Positions 44,501 to 53,775 of a stretch of DNA of 64,000 bases are shown one piece after another. Position numbers and translations under genes: made by a program. Source of the stretch: Siccirubricoccus deserti (GTDB lineage: Bacteria; Pseudomonadota; Alphaproteobacteria; Acetobacterales; Acetobacteraceae); the NCBI RefSeq assembly GCF_014283215.1, contig NZ_JACOMF010000021.1, positions 19,201 through 83,200 of the forward strand. Reading direction: 5' to 3'. The first letter of the stretch is position 1; the number at the start of each line of letters is the position of its first letter. Below the pieces are notes generated by a model, which made no database searches, was not told where the DNA came from, and saw only the letters and a program-made list of their open reading frames with translations.

Positions 44501-46324
44501 ATGTGCGGAATCGTCGGAGTCGTCGGCAAGGCCGAAGCCGCGCCGTTGCTGCTGGAGGCGCTGCGACGCCTGGAATACCGCGGCTATGACAGCGCCGGCA
44601 TCGCCACGCTGGTCGATGGCCGGATCGACCGGCGCCGCGCCGAGGGCAAGCTCGGCAACCTCGCCGGCGTGCTCGACCGCGAGCCGCTGACCGGCACCAC
44701 CGGCATCGGCCACACCCGCTGGGCGACGCATGGCGCGCCGACCGAGCGCAACGCCCATCCGCACAGCACCCACCGCGTCTCCGTGGTGCACAACGGCATC
44801 ATCGAGAATCACGCCGAGCTGCGCGCCGAGCTGGAAGCCAAGGGCGCGGTGTTCGAGACCGAGACCGACACCGAGACCTTCGTCCGCCTGGTGGATGATT
44901 TCCTCGCCCATGGCCTGGCCCCGGCGGAGGCTTTCGCCGCCGCGCTGAAGCGGGTGCATGGCGCCTTCGCCCTGGCCGCCATCTTCGCCGGCCATCCGAA
45001 GCTGCTGCTGGCGGCGCGGCAGGGCGCCCCGCTGGCGGTCGGCTATGGCGAGGGCGAGATGTTCATCGGCTCCGACGCGCTGGCGCTGGCGCCGCTGACC
45101 CGCCGCATCGCCTATCTCGAGGAAGGCGACTGGGTCGCGCTGGATGGCGGGGGCGCCCGCTTCTTCGACGCCGCGCATGCGCCGGTCGAGCGCCCGGTGG
45201 TGACCACCGCGGTCTCCGGCGCCGCGGTCGGCAAGGGCAACCACCGCCACTTCATGGAGAAGGAGCTGCATGAGCACCCGGCGGTGCTGGGCGACACACT
45301 GCGGCAATACCTCGACCCCGGCACCCAGGCGGTGCGGCTGCCGCGGCTGCCCTTCGACCCGGCAGTGGTGCCGCGGCTCACCATCTCCGCCTGCGGCAGC
45401 GCCTTCCTGGCCGGGCTCGTCGGCCGCTACTGGATCGAGCAGCTGGCGCGGCTGCCGGTGGATGCGGATGTCGCCAGCGAATTCCGCTACCGCAACCCGC
45501 CGCTGGCCGAGGGCGGCGCCGCCATCCTGGTCAGCCAGTCGGGCGAGACCGCCGATACCATGGCGGCGCTGCGGTTGCTGCGCGAGGCGAAGCAGTCCGT
45601 CCTCGCCGTGGTCAACGTCCCGGAAAGCTCCATGGCGCGGGAGAGCGACGCGGCGGTGCTGACGGTGGCGGGGCCGGAGATCGGCGTCGCCTCGACCAAG
45701 GCCTTCACCGCGCAGCTTGCGGTCATGGCCTGCCTGTCCATCGGCTTTGGCCGGGCCCGCGGCCATGTCTCGGCGGCGGATGAGGCGAAGCTGACCGAGG
45801 CGCTGCTGGAGGTGCCGAGCCAGGCCGCCGAGATCCTCGCCTGCGACGCGCAGATCCAGGCGCTGGCGGTGGAGGTGGCGAAGGCGCGGGACGTGCTGTT
45901 CCTCGGCCGCGGCAGCCTCTACCCCATCGCTCTCGAAGGCGCGCTGAAGCTGAAGGAGATCAGCTACATCCATGCCGAGGGCTATGCCGCCGGCGAGATG
46001 AAGCACGGGCCCATCGCGCTGATCGACAGCAACGTGCCGGTGATCGCGCTCTGTCCCACCGGCCCGCTGTTCGAGAAGACCGCGAGCAACCTGCAGGAAG
46101 CCGCGGCGCGCGGCGGCAGGATCATGGCCTTCACCGATGCGGATGGCGTTGGCCCGCTGTCGCGCTTCGCCGAGCAGGTGATCGAGCTGCCGAAGGTCGG
46201 CGCCTTCTCGACGCCGATCCTCTACGCCATTCCGGTGCAGCTGCTGGCCTATCACGTGGCGGTGCTGAAGGGCACCGATGTGGACCAGCCGCGCAACCTG
46301 GCGAAGAGCGTCACTGTCGAATAG
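44501..46324 (+). CDS. glmS: Glucosamine-fructose-6-phosphate aminotransferase GlmS
   Basis: 607 residues, the normal length. N-terminal glutaminase with catalytic Cys2 ('MCGIVGVVG'), 'GHTRWATHG', then two SIS domains ('SACGSAFLAGLVGRYW', 'VSQSGETADTMAAL', 'LGRGSLYPIALEGALKLKEISYIHAEGYAAGEMKHGP') and the C-terminal 'DVDQPRNLAKSVTVE'. First step of hexosamine synthesis. No glmS ribozyme: there is no 5' leader, as the gene begins at the glmU stop. Confidence 0.97.
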   Translation: MCGIVGVVGKAEAAPLLLEALRRLEYRGYDSAGIATLVDGRIDRRRAEGKLGNLAGVLDREPLTGTTGIGHTRWATHGAPTERNAHPHSTHRVSVVHNGIIENHAELRAELEAKGAVFETETDTETFVRLVDDFLAHGLAPAEAFAAALKRVHGAFALAAIFAGHPKLLLAARQGAPLAVGYGEGEMFIGSDALALAPLTRRIAYLEEGDWVALDGGGARFFDAAHAPVERPVVTTAVSGAAVGKGNHRHFMEKELHEHPAVLGDTLRQYLDPGTQAVRLPRLPFDPAVVPRLTISACGSAFLAGLVGRYWIEQLARLPVDADVASEFRYRNPPLAEGGAAILVSQSGETADTMAALRLLREAKQSVLAVVNVPESSMARESDAAVLTVAGPEIGVASTKAFTAQLAVMACLSIGFGRARGHVSAADEAKLTEALLEVPSQAAEILACDAQIQALAVEVAKARDVLFLGRGSLYPIALEGALKLKEISYIHAEGYAAGEMKHGPIALIDSNVPVIALCPTGPLFEKTASNLQEAAARGGRIMAFTDADGVGPLSRFAEQVIELPKVGAFSTPILYAIPVQLLAYHVAVLKGTDVDQPRNLAKSVTVE

Positions 46325-46344
46325 CCGGCGGTGGGAGCCGCCTG

Positions 46345-47667
46345 TTACGTCGCCGGCACCACATTGCGCGGCCGCACCACGGCGAAAGCCACGGCGATCA
46401 CCACCAGCACCGCCCCGGCCAGCGCCGGTGCGTGCCAGTCGCTGCTTGTCACGCGGTTGGCCAGCAGAGTCGCGCAGACCAGGGCGCCCAGCGCCGGCAC
46501 CGCCGCCGGAACCTCGAAGCCGCCCTTCGGCTCGCCCGGCCGCCTCTGCAGCACCAGCAGCGCGATGTTCACGCCGGTGAATACCGCCAGCAGCAGCAGC
46601 ACTGTCGCCGAGGCGAGCTGGGTGATGTTGCCGGCCAGCATCAGTGCCATCACCACGAAGAACAGTGCCACCACCGCGACATGCGGCGTGCGGGTTCGCG
46701 GATGCACCCGGCCGAGCGCCGCCGGCAGCAGCCCATGCTGCGCCATGCCATAGGTGAGGCGGGAGGCGGTGACGTAGTTCAGCAGCGCGGTGTTGGCGAC
46801 CGCGAAGACGGTGATCGCGACATAGATCCAGCCAGGCAGCCAGGGCGCGGCACGGTTCATCACCTCGGCGAGCGGCCCCGGCATGACGGCGAGCTCCCGC
46901 CACGGCACGACGGACACCGCGGTGACGGCAACCGCCATGTAGAGAAGCGTCGCCGCGATCATCGCCGAGACGATGCCGATCGGCACGGTGCGGTGCGGGT
47001 CGCGGCATTCCTCGGCGACATTCAGCGTATCCTCGAAGCCGATGAAGGCGAAGAAGGTGAGGATCGCTCCCTGCAGCAGCAGCCCGGCGCCGATGCCCTC
47101 GGCGCTCGGCGTCTCCAGCAGGTCGGCGCCGCCCCAGTAGGGCAGGCCAACGGCGATCACCAGCAGCAACCCGCCCGCCTCCACCATGGTGCAGAGCACG
47201 TTGATCCACATGCTCTCGCGGATGCCGCGGAACACCACGCCGGCGATCAGCAGCAGGAAGCCGAGCGCGATCAGCACCGGCGGGATCGCCGGCACGGCGT
47301 TGAGGCGCAGCAGGTTCTCCGCCACCACCCATGACTGGGTGGCGACCGAGGTAAGGCCGGAGGCCATCACCGCCAGCCCGACCATCCAGGTGAGCAGCGG
47401 CCGGTGGAAGGTGCGGTGGGTGATGTAGGCGGCGCCGCCGGCCCGTGGATAGCGCGAGCCGAGCGAGGCATAGGAGAGCCCGGTGAGCAGCGCGGCGACC
47501 ATCGCCACCGCGAAGCCGAGCCAGACCGCGCCGCCGAGCTCGCCCGCGGCACGGCCGATCAGCCCGTAGACTCCGGCGCCGAGCATGCCCCCCAGAGTGT
47601 AGGCGAAGAGTTGAAACGGCCCGATGCTGCGGCGCAGAGTGGGATTGCCGGATGCTGGATCGCTCAC
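46345..47667 (-). CDS. APC-superfamily amino-acid permease
   Basis: 440 residues, about 12 membrane segments. APC signatures: 'GPFQLFAYTLGGMLGAGVYGLIGRAAGELGGAVWLGF', 'YPRAGGAAYITHRTF', 'FFAFIGFEDTLNVAEECRDPHRTVP'. The GTG at 47667 follows GGAGGT at good spacing, which decides it over much longer in-frame starts. Convergent with glmS. Substrate unknown. Confidence 0.88.
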   Translation of the reverse strand: MSDPASGNPTLRRSIGPFQLFAYTLGGMLGAGVYGLIGRAAGELGGAVWLGFAVAMVAALLTGLSYASLGSRYPRAGGAAYITHRTFHRPLLTWMVGLAVMASGLTSVATQSWVVAENLLRLNAVPAIPPVLIALGFLLLIAGVVFRGIRESMWINVLCTMVEAGGLLLVIAVGLPYWGGADLLETPSAEGIGAGLLLQGAILTFFAFIGFEDTLNVAEECRDPHRTVPIGIVSAMIAATLLYMAVAVTAVSVVPWRELAVMPGPLAEVMNRAAPWLPGWIYVAITVFAVANTALLNYVTASRLTYGMAQHGLLPAALGRVHPRTRTPHVAVVALFFVVMALMLAGNITQLASATVLLLLAVFTGVNIALLVLQRRPGEPKGGFEVPAAVPALGALVCATLLANRVTSSDWHAPALAGAVLVVIAVAFAVVRPRNVVPAT

Positions 47668-47870
47668 CTCGACCTCCGATCGAATTTCGCAACGTCTGGC
47701 TGCGCGACCGAAGCCTTGCCGATGCGCCACGAGCACCTGAACGCAGGCCGCCGCTCGATCACTGGTGCAGCATCCCTGCTGGTGACCCGGCCAGCGTATC
47801 GTGGTGTCGCCAGGGCTGGCCAGCATAAGGCGGTGCTGGTCTACTGGGGCGAATACCGGGAGGAGAACCC

Positions 47871-48845
47871 ATGAGGGGAGTGGGGCGCCGGCCCTTGCTG
47901 GCCGGCCTGGGCGCGGCCATCGCCGGCCCCGCCGCGGCGCAGGGCCAGGAATGGCGGCCGGACCGGCCAATCCGCATGATCCTGCCGAACGGCGCCGGCA
48001 GCGGTGCCGACATCGTGGCGCGGGCGCTGGCGCAGAAGCTGTCCGGGATCCTCGGGCAGAGCGTCGTTGTCGACAACCAGCCGCAGGGCGTCGGCGCGGT
48101 CGGCATATTGGCCGCGGCACGGGCGCGGCCGGATGGTCAGACCCTGATGTGCGCCATCTCCTCGATCCTGCTGGCGCCGCTGGTGGATCCTTCGCTCGCC
48201 TATGACGTGCGAAGCTTCATTCCGGTGTCGCAGGTGCATCAGGCGGCGACGGTGCTCTGCGTGTCGCCGCAGGTGCCGGCGCGCAGCTTCACGGATTTCG
48301 TCGCCCTCGCCCGCACCACACCGGAGCGCTTCACCCTGGCGACCTACGGCCATGGCACCGCCAGCCATGTGCATGCGGCGCTGCTGAGCCGCCGCGCGCG
48401 GCTCGGCGTCGAGGTGATCCACTACAGCAACGGCCCGACGGCGATTCGCGACATGGCCGCCGACCATATCCGTTGCGCCTTCCTCGACAGCGGCTCCGGC
48501 ATCGGCTCCTTCCGCGATGGCCAGCTACGGCCGCTGGCGGTCAGCGGCAGGCGAAGGCTCGGCGTGCTGCCCGATGTGCCAAGCTTCGGCGAACTCGGCT
48601 TTCCAGGCTTCGAGCCGGCGATCTGGCAGGCGGTGTTCCTGCCGCTCAACACCCCGGCGCCGATCGTCGGCACCATCGCCGCCGCGGTGCGCAACGCCGT
48701 CGCCACGCCGGAGCTTTCGGAGCGCCTGCGCAACATCGGCTTCGAGCCGGTGGGTGGCACGTCGCAGGAACTGGCCGCGATGCTGATCGCCGAGCGCGCC
48801 ACCTGGGCTTCGACCATCGCAGAGACAGGGATCCGCCCGGCGTGA
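47871..48845 (+). CDS. Bug-family (TctC) periplasmic solute-binding protein
   Basis: 324 residues with a leader ('RPLLAGLGAAIAGPAAAQG') and the Bug pattern 'WRPDRPIRMILPNGAGSGADIVARALAQKLS', 'VVVDNQPQGVGAVGILAAARARPDGQTLM', 'PLAVSGRRRLGVLPDVPSFGELGFPGFE'. Binds small carboxylates or similar ligands outside the inner membrane. No tctA/tctB nearby. Its TGA overlaps the next gene's GTG (GTGA), so it forms an operon with a hydrolase and an LLM oxidoreductase. Confidence 0.9.
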   Translation: MRGVGRRPLLAGLGAAIAGPAAAQGQEWRPDRPIRMILPNGAGSGADIVARALAQKLSGILGQSVVVDNQPQGVGAVGILAAARARPDGQTLMCAISSILLAPLVDPSLAYDVRSFIPVSQVHQAATVLCVSPQVPARSFTDFVALARTTPERFTLATYGHGTASHVHAALLSRRARLGVEVIHYSNGPTAIRDMAADHIRCAFLDSGSGIGSFRDGQLRPLAVSGRRRLGVLPDVPSFGELGFPGFEPAIWQAVFLPLNTPAPIVGTIAAAVRNAVATPELSERLRNIGFEPVGGTSQELAAMLIAERATWASTIAETGIRPA

Positions 48846-49618
48846 AAGAAGAATTCATCACCATCAACGGCTGCCGCATCTTCCTGCAGCGCGGCGGCGA
48901 GGGGCCGCCATTGCTCTGGCTGCATGGCGCCGGCGGCGGCGGGCGCTGGACTCCTGCGCTGCAGCGGCTGGCGCGGCGCTTCGACGTCATCGCGCCGGAA
49001 CACCCGGGCTTCGGCCGCAGCGACACGCCGGCGTGGTTCGACAATATCCACGACGTCGCCTACTGCGTGCTCGATCTGCTGCGGGCGCTCGACCTGCGCG
49101 GGGTGCATATGGTGGGCGCCTCGCTGGGCGGCTGGGTCGCCGCCGAAGCCGCGGTGCGCAGCACCGACCGGCTGGCGAGCCTGACCCTGATCGGCCCTGC
49201 CGGCCTGCACATGAAGGGCGTACCGCGCCCTGACACCTTCCTCTGGACCGACGAGGAGGCGACCCGCGCACTGTTCCACGACCAGAGCCTGGCCGACGCC
49301 ATGCTGGCGGTCGAGCCGGATGAGGCGGAGCAGGATCGCCGCCTGAAGAACCGCTTCGCCACCGCCCGCCTGGCCTGGGCGCCGCGCTGGTTCGACCCGC
49401 ATCTGGAGAAATGGCTGCACCGGATCGACGTGCCGACCCTGGTCGCCTGGGGCGCCGAGGACCGCTACCTGCCGCAGGTCTACGCCGCGCATTGGGGCGG
49501 CCGCATCCCCGGCAGCGAGGTGCATGTCTTCCCCGATTGCGGCCATTCGCCGCAGTCCGAGAAGATGGACGCGTTCTGCACCCTGCTTGAGGATTTCACC
49601 GCGAGGATCGGCCGATGA
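48842..49618 (+). CDS. Alpha/beta hydrolase
   Basis: 258 residues from GTG 48842. Oxyanion 'LLWLHGAGGGGRW', nucleophile elbow 'VGASLGGW' (Ser), acid 'WGAEDRYLP', and His in 'FPDCGHSPQSEK'. The layout resembles meta-cleavage product hydrolases and related C-C or ester hydrolases. It overlaps both neighbours by 4 bases, so it probably acts on an intermediate of the same catabolic route. Confidence 0.88.
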   Translation: MKEEFITINGCRIFLQRGGEGPPLLWLHGAGGGGRWTPALQRLARRFDVIAPEHPGFGRSDTPAWFDNIHDVAYCVLDLLRALDLRGVHMVGASLGGWVAAEAAVRSTDRLASLTLIGPAGLHMKGVPRPDTFLWTDEEATRALFHDQSLADAMLAVEPDEAEQDRRLKNRFATARLAWAPRWFDPHLEKWLHRIDVPTLVAWGAEDRYLPQVYAAHWGGRIPGSEVHVFPDCGHSPQSEKMDAFCTLLEDFTARIGR

Positions 49619-50793
49619 GGTTCTTCTTCTTCCACCTGATGCCCTATGCGCCGCTCGATCCCGATTATGACAAGATCCACAGATCCTCCTGGGTCACCCT
49701 GCCGAACGACTACTACGACCCGGAGCTTGGCGCCGAGCTCTACAACCGCTACCTGGATGAGCTGGAATACGCGGCCGAGCTGGGCTTCGAAGGCATTGGC
49801 GTCAACGAGCACCACCAGAACGCCTATGGCCTCATGCCCTGCCCGAATGTCTTCGCCGGCATGCTCGCGCGGCGCATCCCGGCGACCGCGAAGATCGCGA
49901 TCCTCGGCCGCGCCCTGCCGGTGCTGGCCAACCCGCTATCCGTCGCCGAGGAATTCGCGGTGCTGGACAATGTCACCCGCGGCCGGATCATCACCGGCTT
50001 CGTGCGCGGCATCGGCGCCGAATACCATTCCCTGGCGGTGAACCCGACCGAGAGCCATGCCCGCTTCCATGAGGCGCATGACCTGATCGTGCAGGCCTGG
50101 ACGAAGCCCGGCCCCTTCACCTTCGAGGGGAAATACTATCATTTCCCGCATGTGAATCTCTGGCCGCGGGTCTACCAGGAGCCGCATCCGCCGATCTGGA
50201 TTCCCTCCCAGGGCTCGCGCGAGACCATCGAATTTGCCGCCGCCCCGGACCGCCGCTACGTCTACCTGCAGACCGCCGCGCCTGCGGCGACGCTGTTCCG
50301 GACGATGCAGGGCTACCGCGACGAGGCGCTGCGCCAGGGCTACCAGTCGAGCCCTGACCAGCTCGGCTGGTCGATCAAGATCTATGTCGCCGAGACCGAT
50401 GAGGCCGCCCGCCGGGAGGCCAGGCCGCATATCGAGAGCTTCGCCAACAAGTTCCTCCGCATGCCGCAGGAGATGCTGCTGCCACCGGGCTATACCTCGC
50501 TGGCTTCGATGAAAGGGCTGATCAACTCCCGCAAGACCATCACCGGCGGCTACCGGACGATGGAGCAGATGCTGGAGCAGGGCACCTTCATCTGCGGCAG
50601 CCCGCAGACGGTGATCGAGCTGCTGGCCGAGTACCAGCGGCGCGGCGGCTTCAACTTGGTCATGGCCGGGCTGCATTTCGGCACGCTGCCGCATGAGCTG
50701 ACGCGGAAGAACCTCGAGCTCTTCGCCCGCGAGGTCATGCCGGCGTTGAAGGGCGCCGTGCCCGGTGAGGTACCACGCGTCGCCGCTGCGTGA
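49615..50793 (+). CDS. LLM-class flavin-dependent oxidoreductase
   Basis: 392 residues of luciferase-like fold: 'GFEGIGVNEHHQN', 'RIPATAKIAILGRALPVLANPLSVAEEFAVLDNVTRGRIITGFVRGIG', 'ARFHEAHDLIVQAWT', 'PPIWIPSQGSRET', 'ICGSPQTVIELLAEY'. FMN-dependent monooxygenase, likely using reduced flavin from another protein. Last of a three-gene coupled operon with a binding protein and hydrolase, suggesting uptake and breakdown of one compound, which I cannot name. Confidence 0.88.
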   Translation: MRFFFFHLMPYAPLDPDYDKIHRSSWVTLPNDYYDPELGAELYNRYLDELEYAAELGFEGIGVNEHHQNAYGLMPCPNVFAGMLARRIPATAKIAILGRALPVLANPLSVAEEFAVLDNVTRGRIITGFVRGIGAEYHSLAVNPTESHARFHEAHDLIVQAWTKPGPFTFEGKYYHFPHVNLWPRVYQEPHPPIWIPSQGSRETIEFAAAPDRRYVYLQTAAPAATLFRTMQGYRDEALRQGYQSSPDQLGWSIKIYVAETDEAARREARPHIESFANKFLRMPQEMLLPPGYTSLASMKGLINSRKTITGGYRTMEQMLEQGTFICGSPQTVIELLAEYQRRGGFNLVMAGLHFGTLPHELTRKNLELFAREVMPALKGAVPGEVPRVAAA

Positions 50794-51702
50794 TCAGCGC
50801 CGCCGCGCTTCCCGGCGGGCGATCCAGGTGGTGCTGGCGAAGATGATCAGGCCGCCGATGAAGGTGGCCTCGCCCGGCACCTCGCCCCAGACGGCGAAGC
50901 CGAACAACGCCGCCCAGACCAGTTCGAGGAATTTGATCGGCTGCACCACCGACATGTCGGCCAGCGCGAAGGCGCGCGTCAGGCAGACATGCCCGGCGCT
51001 GCCGAGCGCGCCGGAGAGCAGGAACAGCGCCCACTGCCCGGATGTCGGCCATTCCCAGTGGGCCAGGGCGAAGGGCAGGCTGAACAGCGCCACCATGATC
51101 GACTGCCAGACCACGATCACATGCGCCGGGTCGCGCCGCGTCATCGCCTTGGTGATGAGGAAGGAGGCGGCGAACAGCGGCGCCGAGGCCAGCAGGATCA
51201 GGTTGTAGACGCCGCCGCTGCCCGAGAGATCAGGCGCCACCACCACCAGCACGCCGGCGAATCCGATCACCGCCGCCACCCAGCGCGCCACCACCATGCG
51301 TTCCTTCAGGAAGATCATGGCGCCGAGCATGATGAAGAGCGGCGTGGTGAAGCCGAGCGCGGTGATCTGCGCCAGCGGCACATGCGGCACCGCGAAGAAC
51401 CACAGCAGCAGCCCGCTGGTATGCAGCGCACCGCGCCAGACCTGGCCCGGCAGGGTGTGGGGCCGATAGGCGGCAAGCCCGGCGCGCCAGATGAAGGGGA
51501 TCATCACCACCACCCCGGCGGTGTAGCGCAGGAAGCCGGCAACGAATGGGTCCAGCTGCTGTGCCAGCAGCCGCAGCAACCCGTTCAGCAGGATGAACAG
51601 CACGCCGCAGGCCAGCATCCACAGCATGGCCCGCACCGTCGGGCTGGCGCCGGCGAGGCGCGACAGGCCCAGGGTCGCGGCGCGCAGCCCTTCCTCGGAC
51701 AT
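50794..51702 (-). CDS. EamA/DMT-superfamily transporter
   Basis: 302 residues with ten predicted membrane segments in two EamA repeats ('AMLWMLACGVLFILLNGLLRLL' onward, and 'VYNLILLASAPLFAASFLITKAM' onward), plus 'LGFTTPLFIMLGAMIFLKERM' and 'PIKFLELVWAALFGFAVWGEVP'. Its stop abuts the stop of the LLM gene, so the two converge. Substrate unknown. Confidence 0.87.
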   Translation of the reverse strand: MSEEGLRAATLGLSRLAGASPTVRAMLWMLACGVLFILLNGLLRLLAQQLDPFVAGFLRYTAGVVVMIPFIWRAGLAAYRPHTLPGQVWRGALHTSGLLLWFFAVPHVPLAQITALGFTTPLFIMLGAMIFLKERMVVARWVAAVIGFAGVLVVVAPDLSGSGGVYNLILLASAPLFAASFLITKAMTRRDPAHVIVVWQSIMVALFSLPFALAHWEWPTSGQWALFLLSGALGSAGHVCLTRAFALADMSVVQPIKFLELVWAALFGFAVWGEVPGEATFIGGLIIFASTTWIARREARRR

Positions 51703-51715
51703 GATGCGGTTCCCT

Positions 51716-52426
51716 TCAGGTGGCGAGGAAGTCGAGCGCGGTCAGCGCCTGCGCCTGCGACACCTGCGCCAGTTCCTCGGCCAGCACGTATTCATCGGCG
51801 CCGCCCATGTTGTGCGGCGTTGGCCCATAGACGATCGCCGGCAGCCCGGCCATGCGGAACAACCGCGCCTCAGACCCGCCGACGCGCAGGCTGACGGCGC
51901 AGGGCACGCCCTGCGCCTCCGCCACCACCGCGGCGGCGTGGCAGACGGTCTCATGGTCCAGGCCGGTGTGGTTCGGCTCGAAGCGGCGCAGGATACGCCA
52001 AGTGATGCCCTCCCGCCCATCCAGGGCCGCCTCGGCGGTGGTGCAGGAGACGCCGACCAGCAGCCGGATGTCGGCGCCGGCCCACGCCAGAGCGGGCACG
52101 AGGTTCGCCGAGGCACCGCCCTCGATACGGCCGATATCCACGGTGACGCTGCCGGACACCTCGGCCTCGCCCGCGCCCGACAGCGGCTCGCTGATCGGCC
52201 GGGCCGCGGCGATGGCGGCGGTGACGGCGGGCGGCACGTCGTCCGTCAGCCATGGGGTGCCGAGCGGGCCCATGCTCTCCTCGTCGCCGGCCAGGGTCAG
52301 CACTGCCTCGCCCGGCCACAGCGCGCGGTGCTCGGTCAGCAGCGCCAGGGCGGCGACGGAGGCGCGGCCGGGTGCGTCATCGCCGCAGCATGCAGTGAAT
52401 GGGCGGGCTTTGCAGGCCGGATTCAC
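51716..52426 (-). pseudogene. M20-family peptidase, 5'-truncated remnant
   Basis: 236 codons matching only the later part of M20 peptidases: 'LTLAGDEESMGPLGT', 'SGSVTVDIGRIEGGASANLVP', 'WRILRRFEPNHTGLDH', 'VSLRVGGSEARLFRMAGLPAIVYGPTPHNMGGADEYV'. The first ~100 residues, including the HxD Zn motif, are missing; the frame opens with unrelated 'MNPACKARPFTACC' just after the amine oxidase stop. The deletion joint lies near 52,390. It is a separate gene from the M20 gene at 25,000, judging by its different motifs. Confidence 0.78.
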
Positions 52427-52435
52427 GCGAAGAAA

Positions 52436-53755
52436 TCAGCCGAGCGCCGCATGGGTCGCCTCCGCCGCCCGCACGCCGCTGTCCCAGGCGCCACCGACGG
52501 TGCCGGCGTAGCGGCTGTGGCAGGCCTCGCCGGCGAAGCGCAGCCGGCCTTCCGCCAGCGCCGCTCCGGCCAGCACCGCACGTGCCCCGGCGGCGCCGAC
52601 GCGGGCATAGCTGTAGCCGCCGCGGAACAGCGGATCGGCCGCCCAATGCGCCACCGTCGCGGCTTCGGGGAAGCTGCGGGCGACGGTCTCGGCACCGAAG
52701 TAGCGCGCCAGCTCGGCCCGCGCTGCGGCTTCGGCGGTGCCGGCATCGGGCATGGATTCCGCAAGCCGGCCGCCGAGGTAGCCCACCGCCCAGGGCCGGC
52801 CGAAGGGCCAGAGCATCCAGGAGATGGGTCGGTCCTCCGCCCCCTCCACCATCCGGCTCAGCCGGGCGAAAGGGCGCAGGCCGAACCGTTCCTCCCCCAC
52901 CACCCGCAGCGCCACCTTCATCACCGGCGCCAGCGGCAGGCCGGCGATCGCCGCCCGTACCTCCGCCGGCAAGGGCGGGTCGAAGCGCAAGCCGCCGCCA
53001 GCGGGAGCATCCGCCAGCACCCCGGTGGAGACGGTGACGATCACCGCCCGCGCCTGCAGCGGCCCAGCCGGGGTCTCCACCACCTGGCCATCGATGATCC
53101 GCAGCGCCGGCGTTGCCAGCCGCAGCGGCAGCCCCTCCGCCAGCCGGGCGAGCAGCGTGCCGATGCCCTCCCGCAGCTGGAGGTTCTGTCCCTCCAGCAA
53201 GGTCGCGGCATAATCCTGCAGGCTGCTGCGGGTGGCCTCGATGCCGTTAATGATGGCGCCGAACCAATGGGTGACGGTGGCGTCCCAGGGCCCGCCGCGC
53301 GGCACCGCCTCGGCCAGCGGGATGTCGGGACCGCCCATGGCCGCGTGGGTGGCGGCAGCGGCCTCCCAGGCCTCGCAGGCGGCGTCATAGGCGGCGCGTT
53401 CCTCCGGCGTCGCCAGGCGGCCGCCGTGCGCCAGCAGCAGGTCGCGTTGCCGCCTGCCGTCGTCGTGGAGAGTGAAGCCGAGCGTCCGGGCCAGCGGCGT
53501 CAGCGGATTGTGCTCCGCCACATGCAGCCAGGAGGCGCCGAGGTCGAGCCCGGCCGCATCGGTCCAGGCCCGGCCACCGACCCGCGCCCCGGCCTCCAGC
53601 ACCAGGCAGGAGCGACCCAACTCGCGCAGCCGCCGCGCCGCGGCAATTCCGGCGGCGCCGGCGCCGACCACCAGGACATCCGCGTCGAGCGCGCTGCTGG
53701 CCAGGCGCGACCGATTCAGCCCTGCGCGGCTGTCGCCGTTCCGGCCATCGGGCAC
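52436..53755 (-). CDS. Flavin-containing amine oxidase
   Basis: 439 residues: FAD-binding 'DVLVVGAGAAGIAAARRLRELGRSCLVLEAGARVGGRAWTD', 'LGASWLHVAEHNPLTPLA', and C-terminal 'LRFAGEACHSRYAGTVGGAWDSGVRAAEATHAAL' that completes the FAD site. Monoamine/polyamine-oxidase type; the substrate cannot be assigned. GTG 53755 is 20 bases after the MBL gene's last codon and gives the expected N-terminus. Confidence 0.87.
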   Translation of the reverse strand: MPDGRNGDSRAGLNRSRLASSALDADVLVVGAGAAGIAAARRLRELGRSCLVLEAGARVGGRAWTDAAGLDLGASWLHVAEHNPLTPLARTLGFTLHDDGRRQRDLLLAHGGRLATPEERAAYDAACEAWEAAAATHAAMGGPDIPLAEAVPRGGPWDATVTHWFGAIINGIEATRSSLQDYAATLLEGQNLQLREGIGTLLARLAEGLPLRLATPALRIIDGQVVETPAGPLQARAVIVTVSTGVLADAPAGGGLRFDPPLPAEVRAAIAGLPLAPVMKVALRVVGEERFGLRPFARLSRMVEGAEDRPISWMLWPFGRPWAVGYLGGRLAESMPDAGTAEAAARAELARYFGAETVARSFPEAATVAHWAADPLFRGGYSYARVGAAGARAVLAGAALAEGRLRFAGEACHSRYAGTVGGAWDSGVRAAEATHAALG

Positions 53756-53775
53756 GGCAGGGCGGCCTGCTGCGC

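Noticed and set aside
44400..44501. glmS ribozyme or riboswitch
   Set aside because: The glmS start codon abuts the glmU stop, leaving no leader for such an RNA.
43151..47692. Open frame of 1513 codons antisense to glmU and glmS
   Set aside because: Shadow of two certain genes on the other strand; no family similarity except chance.
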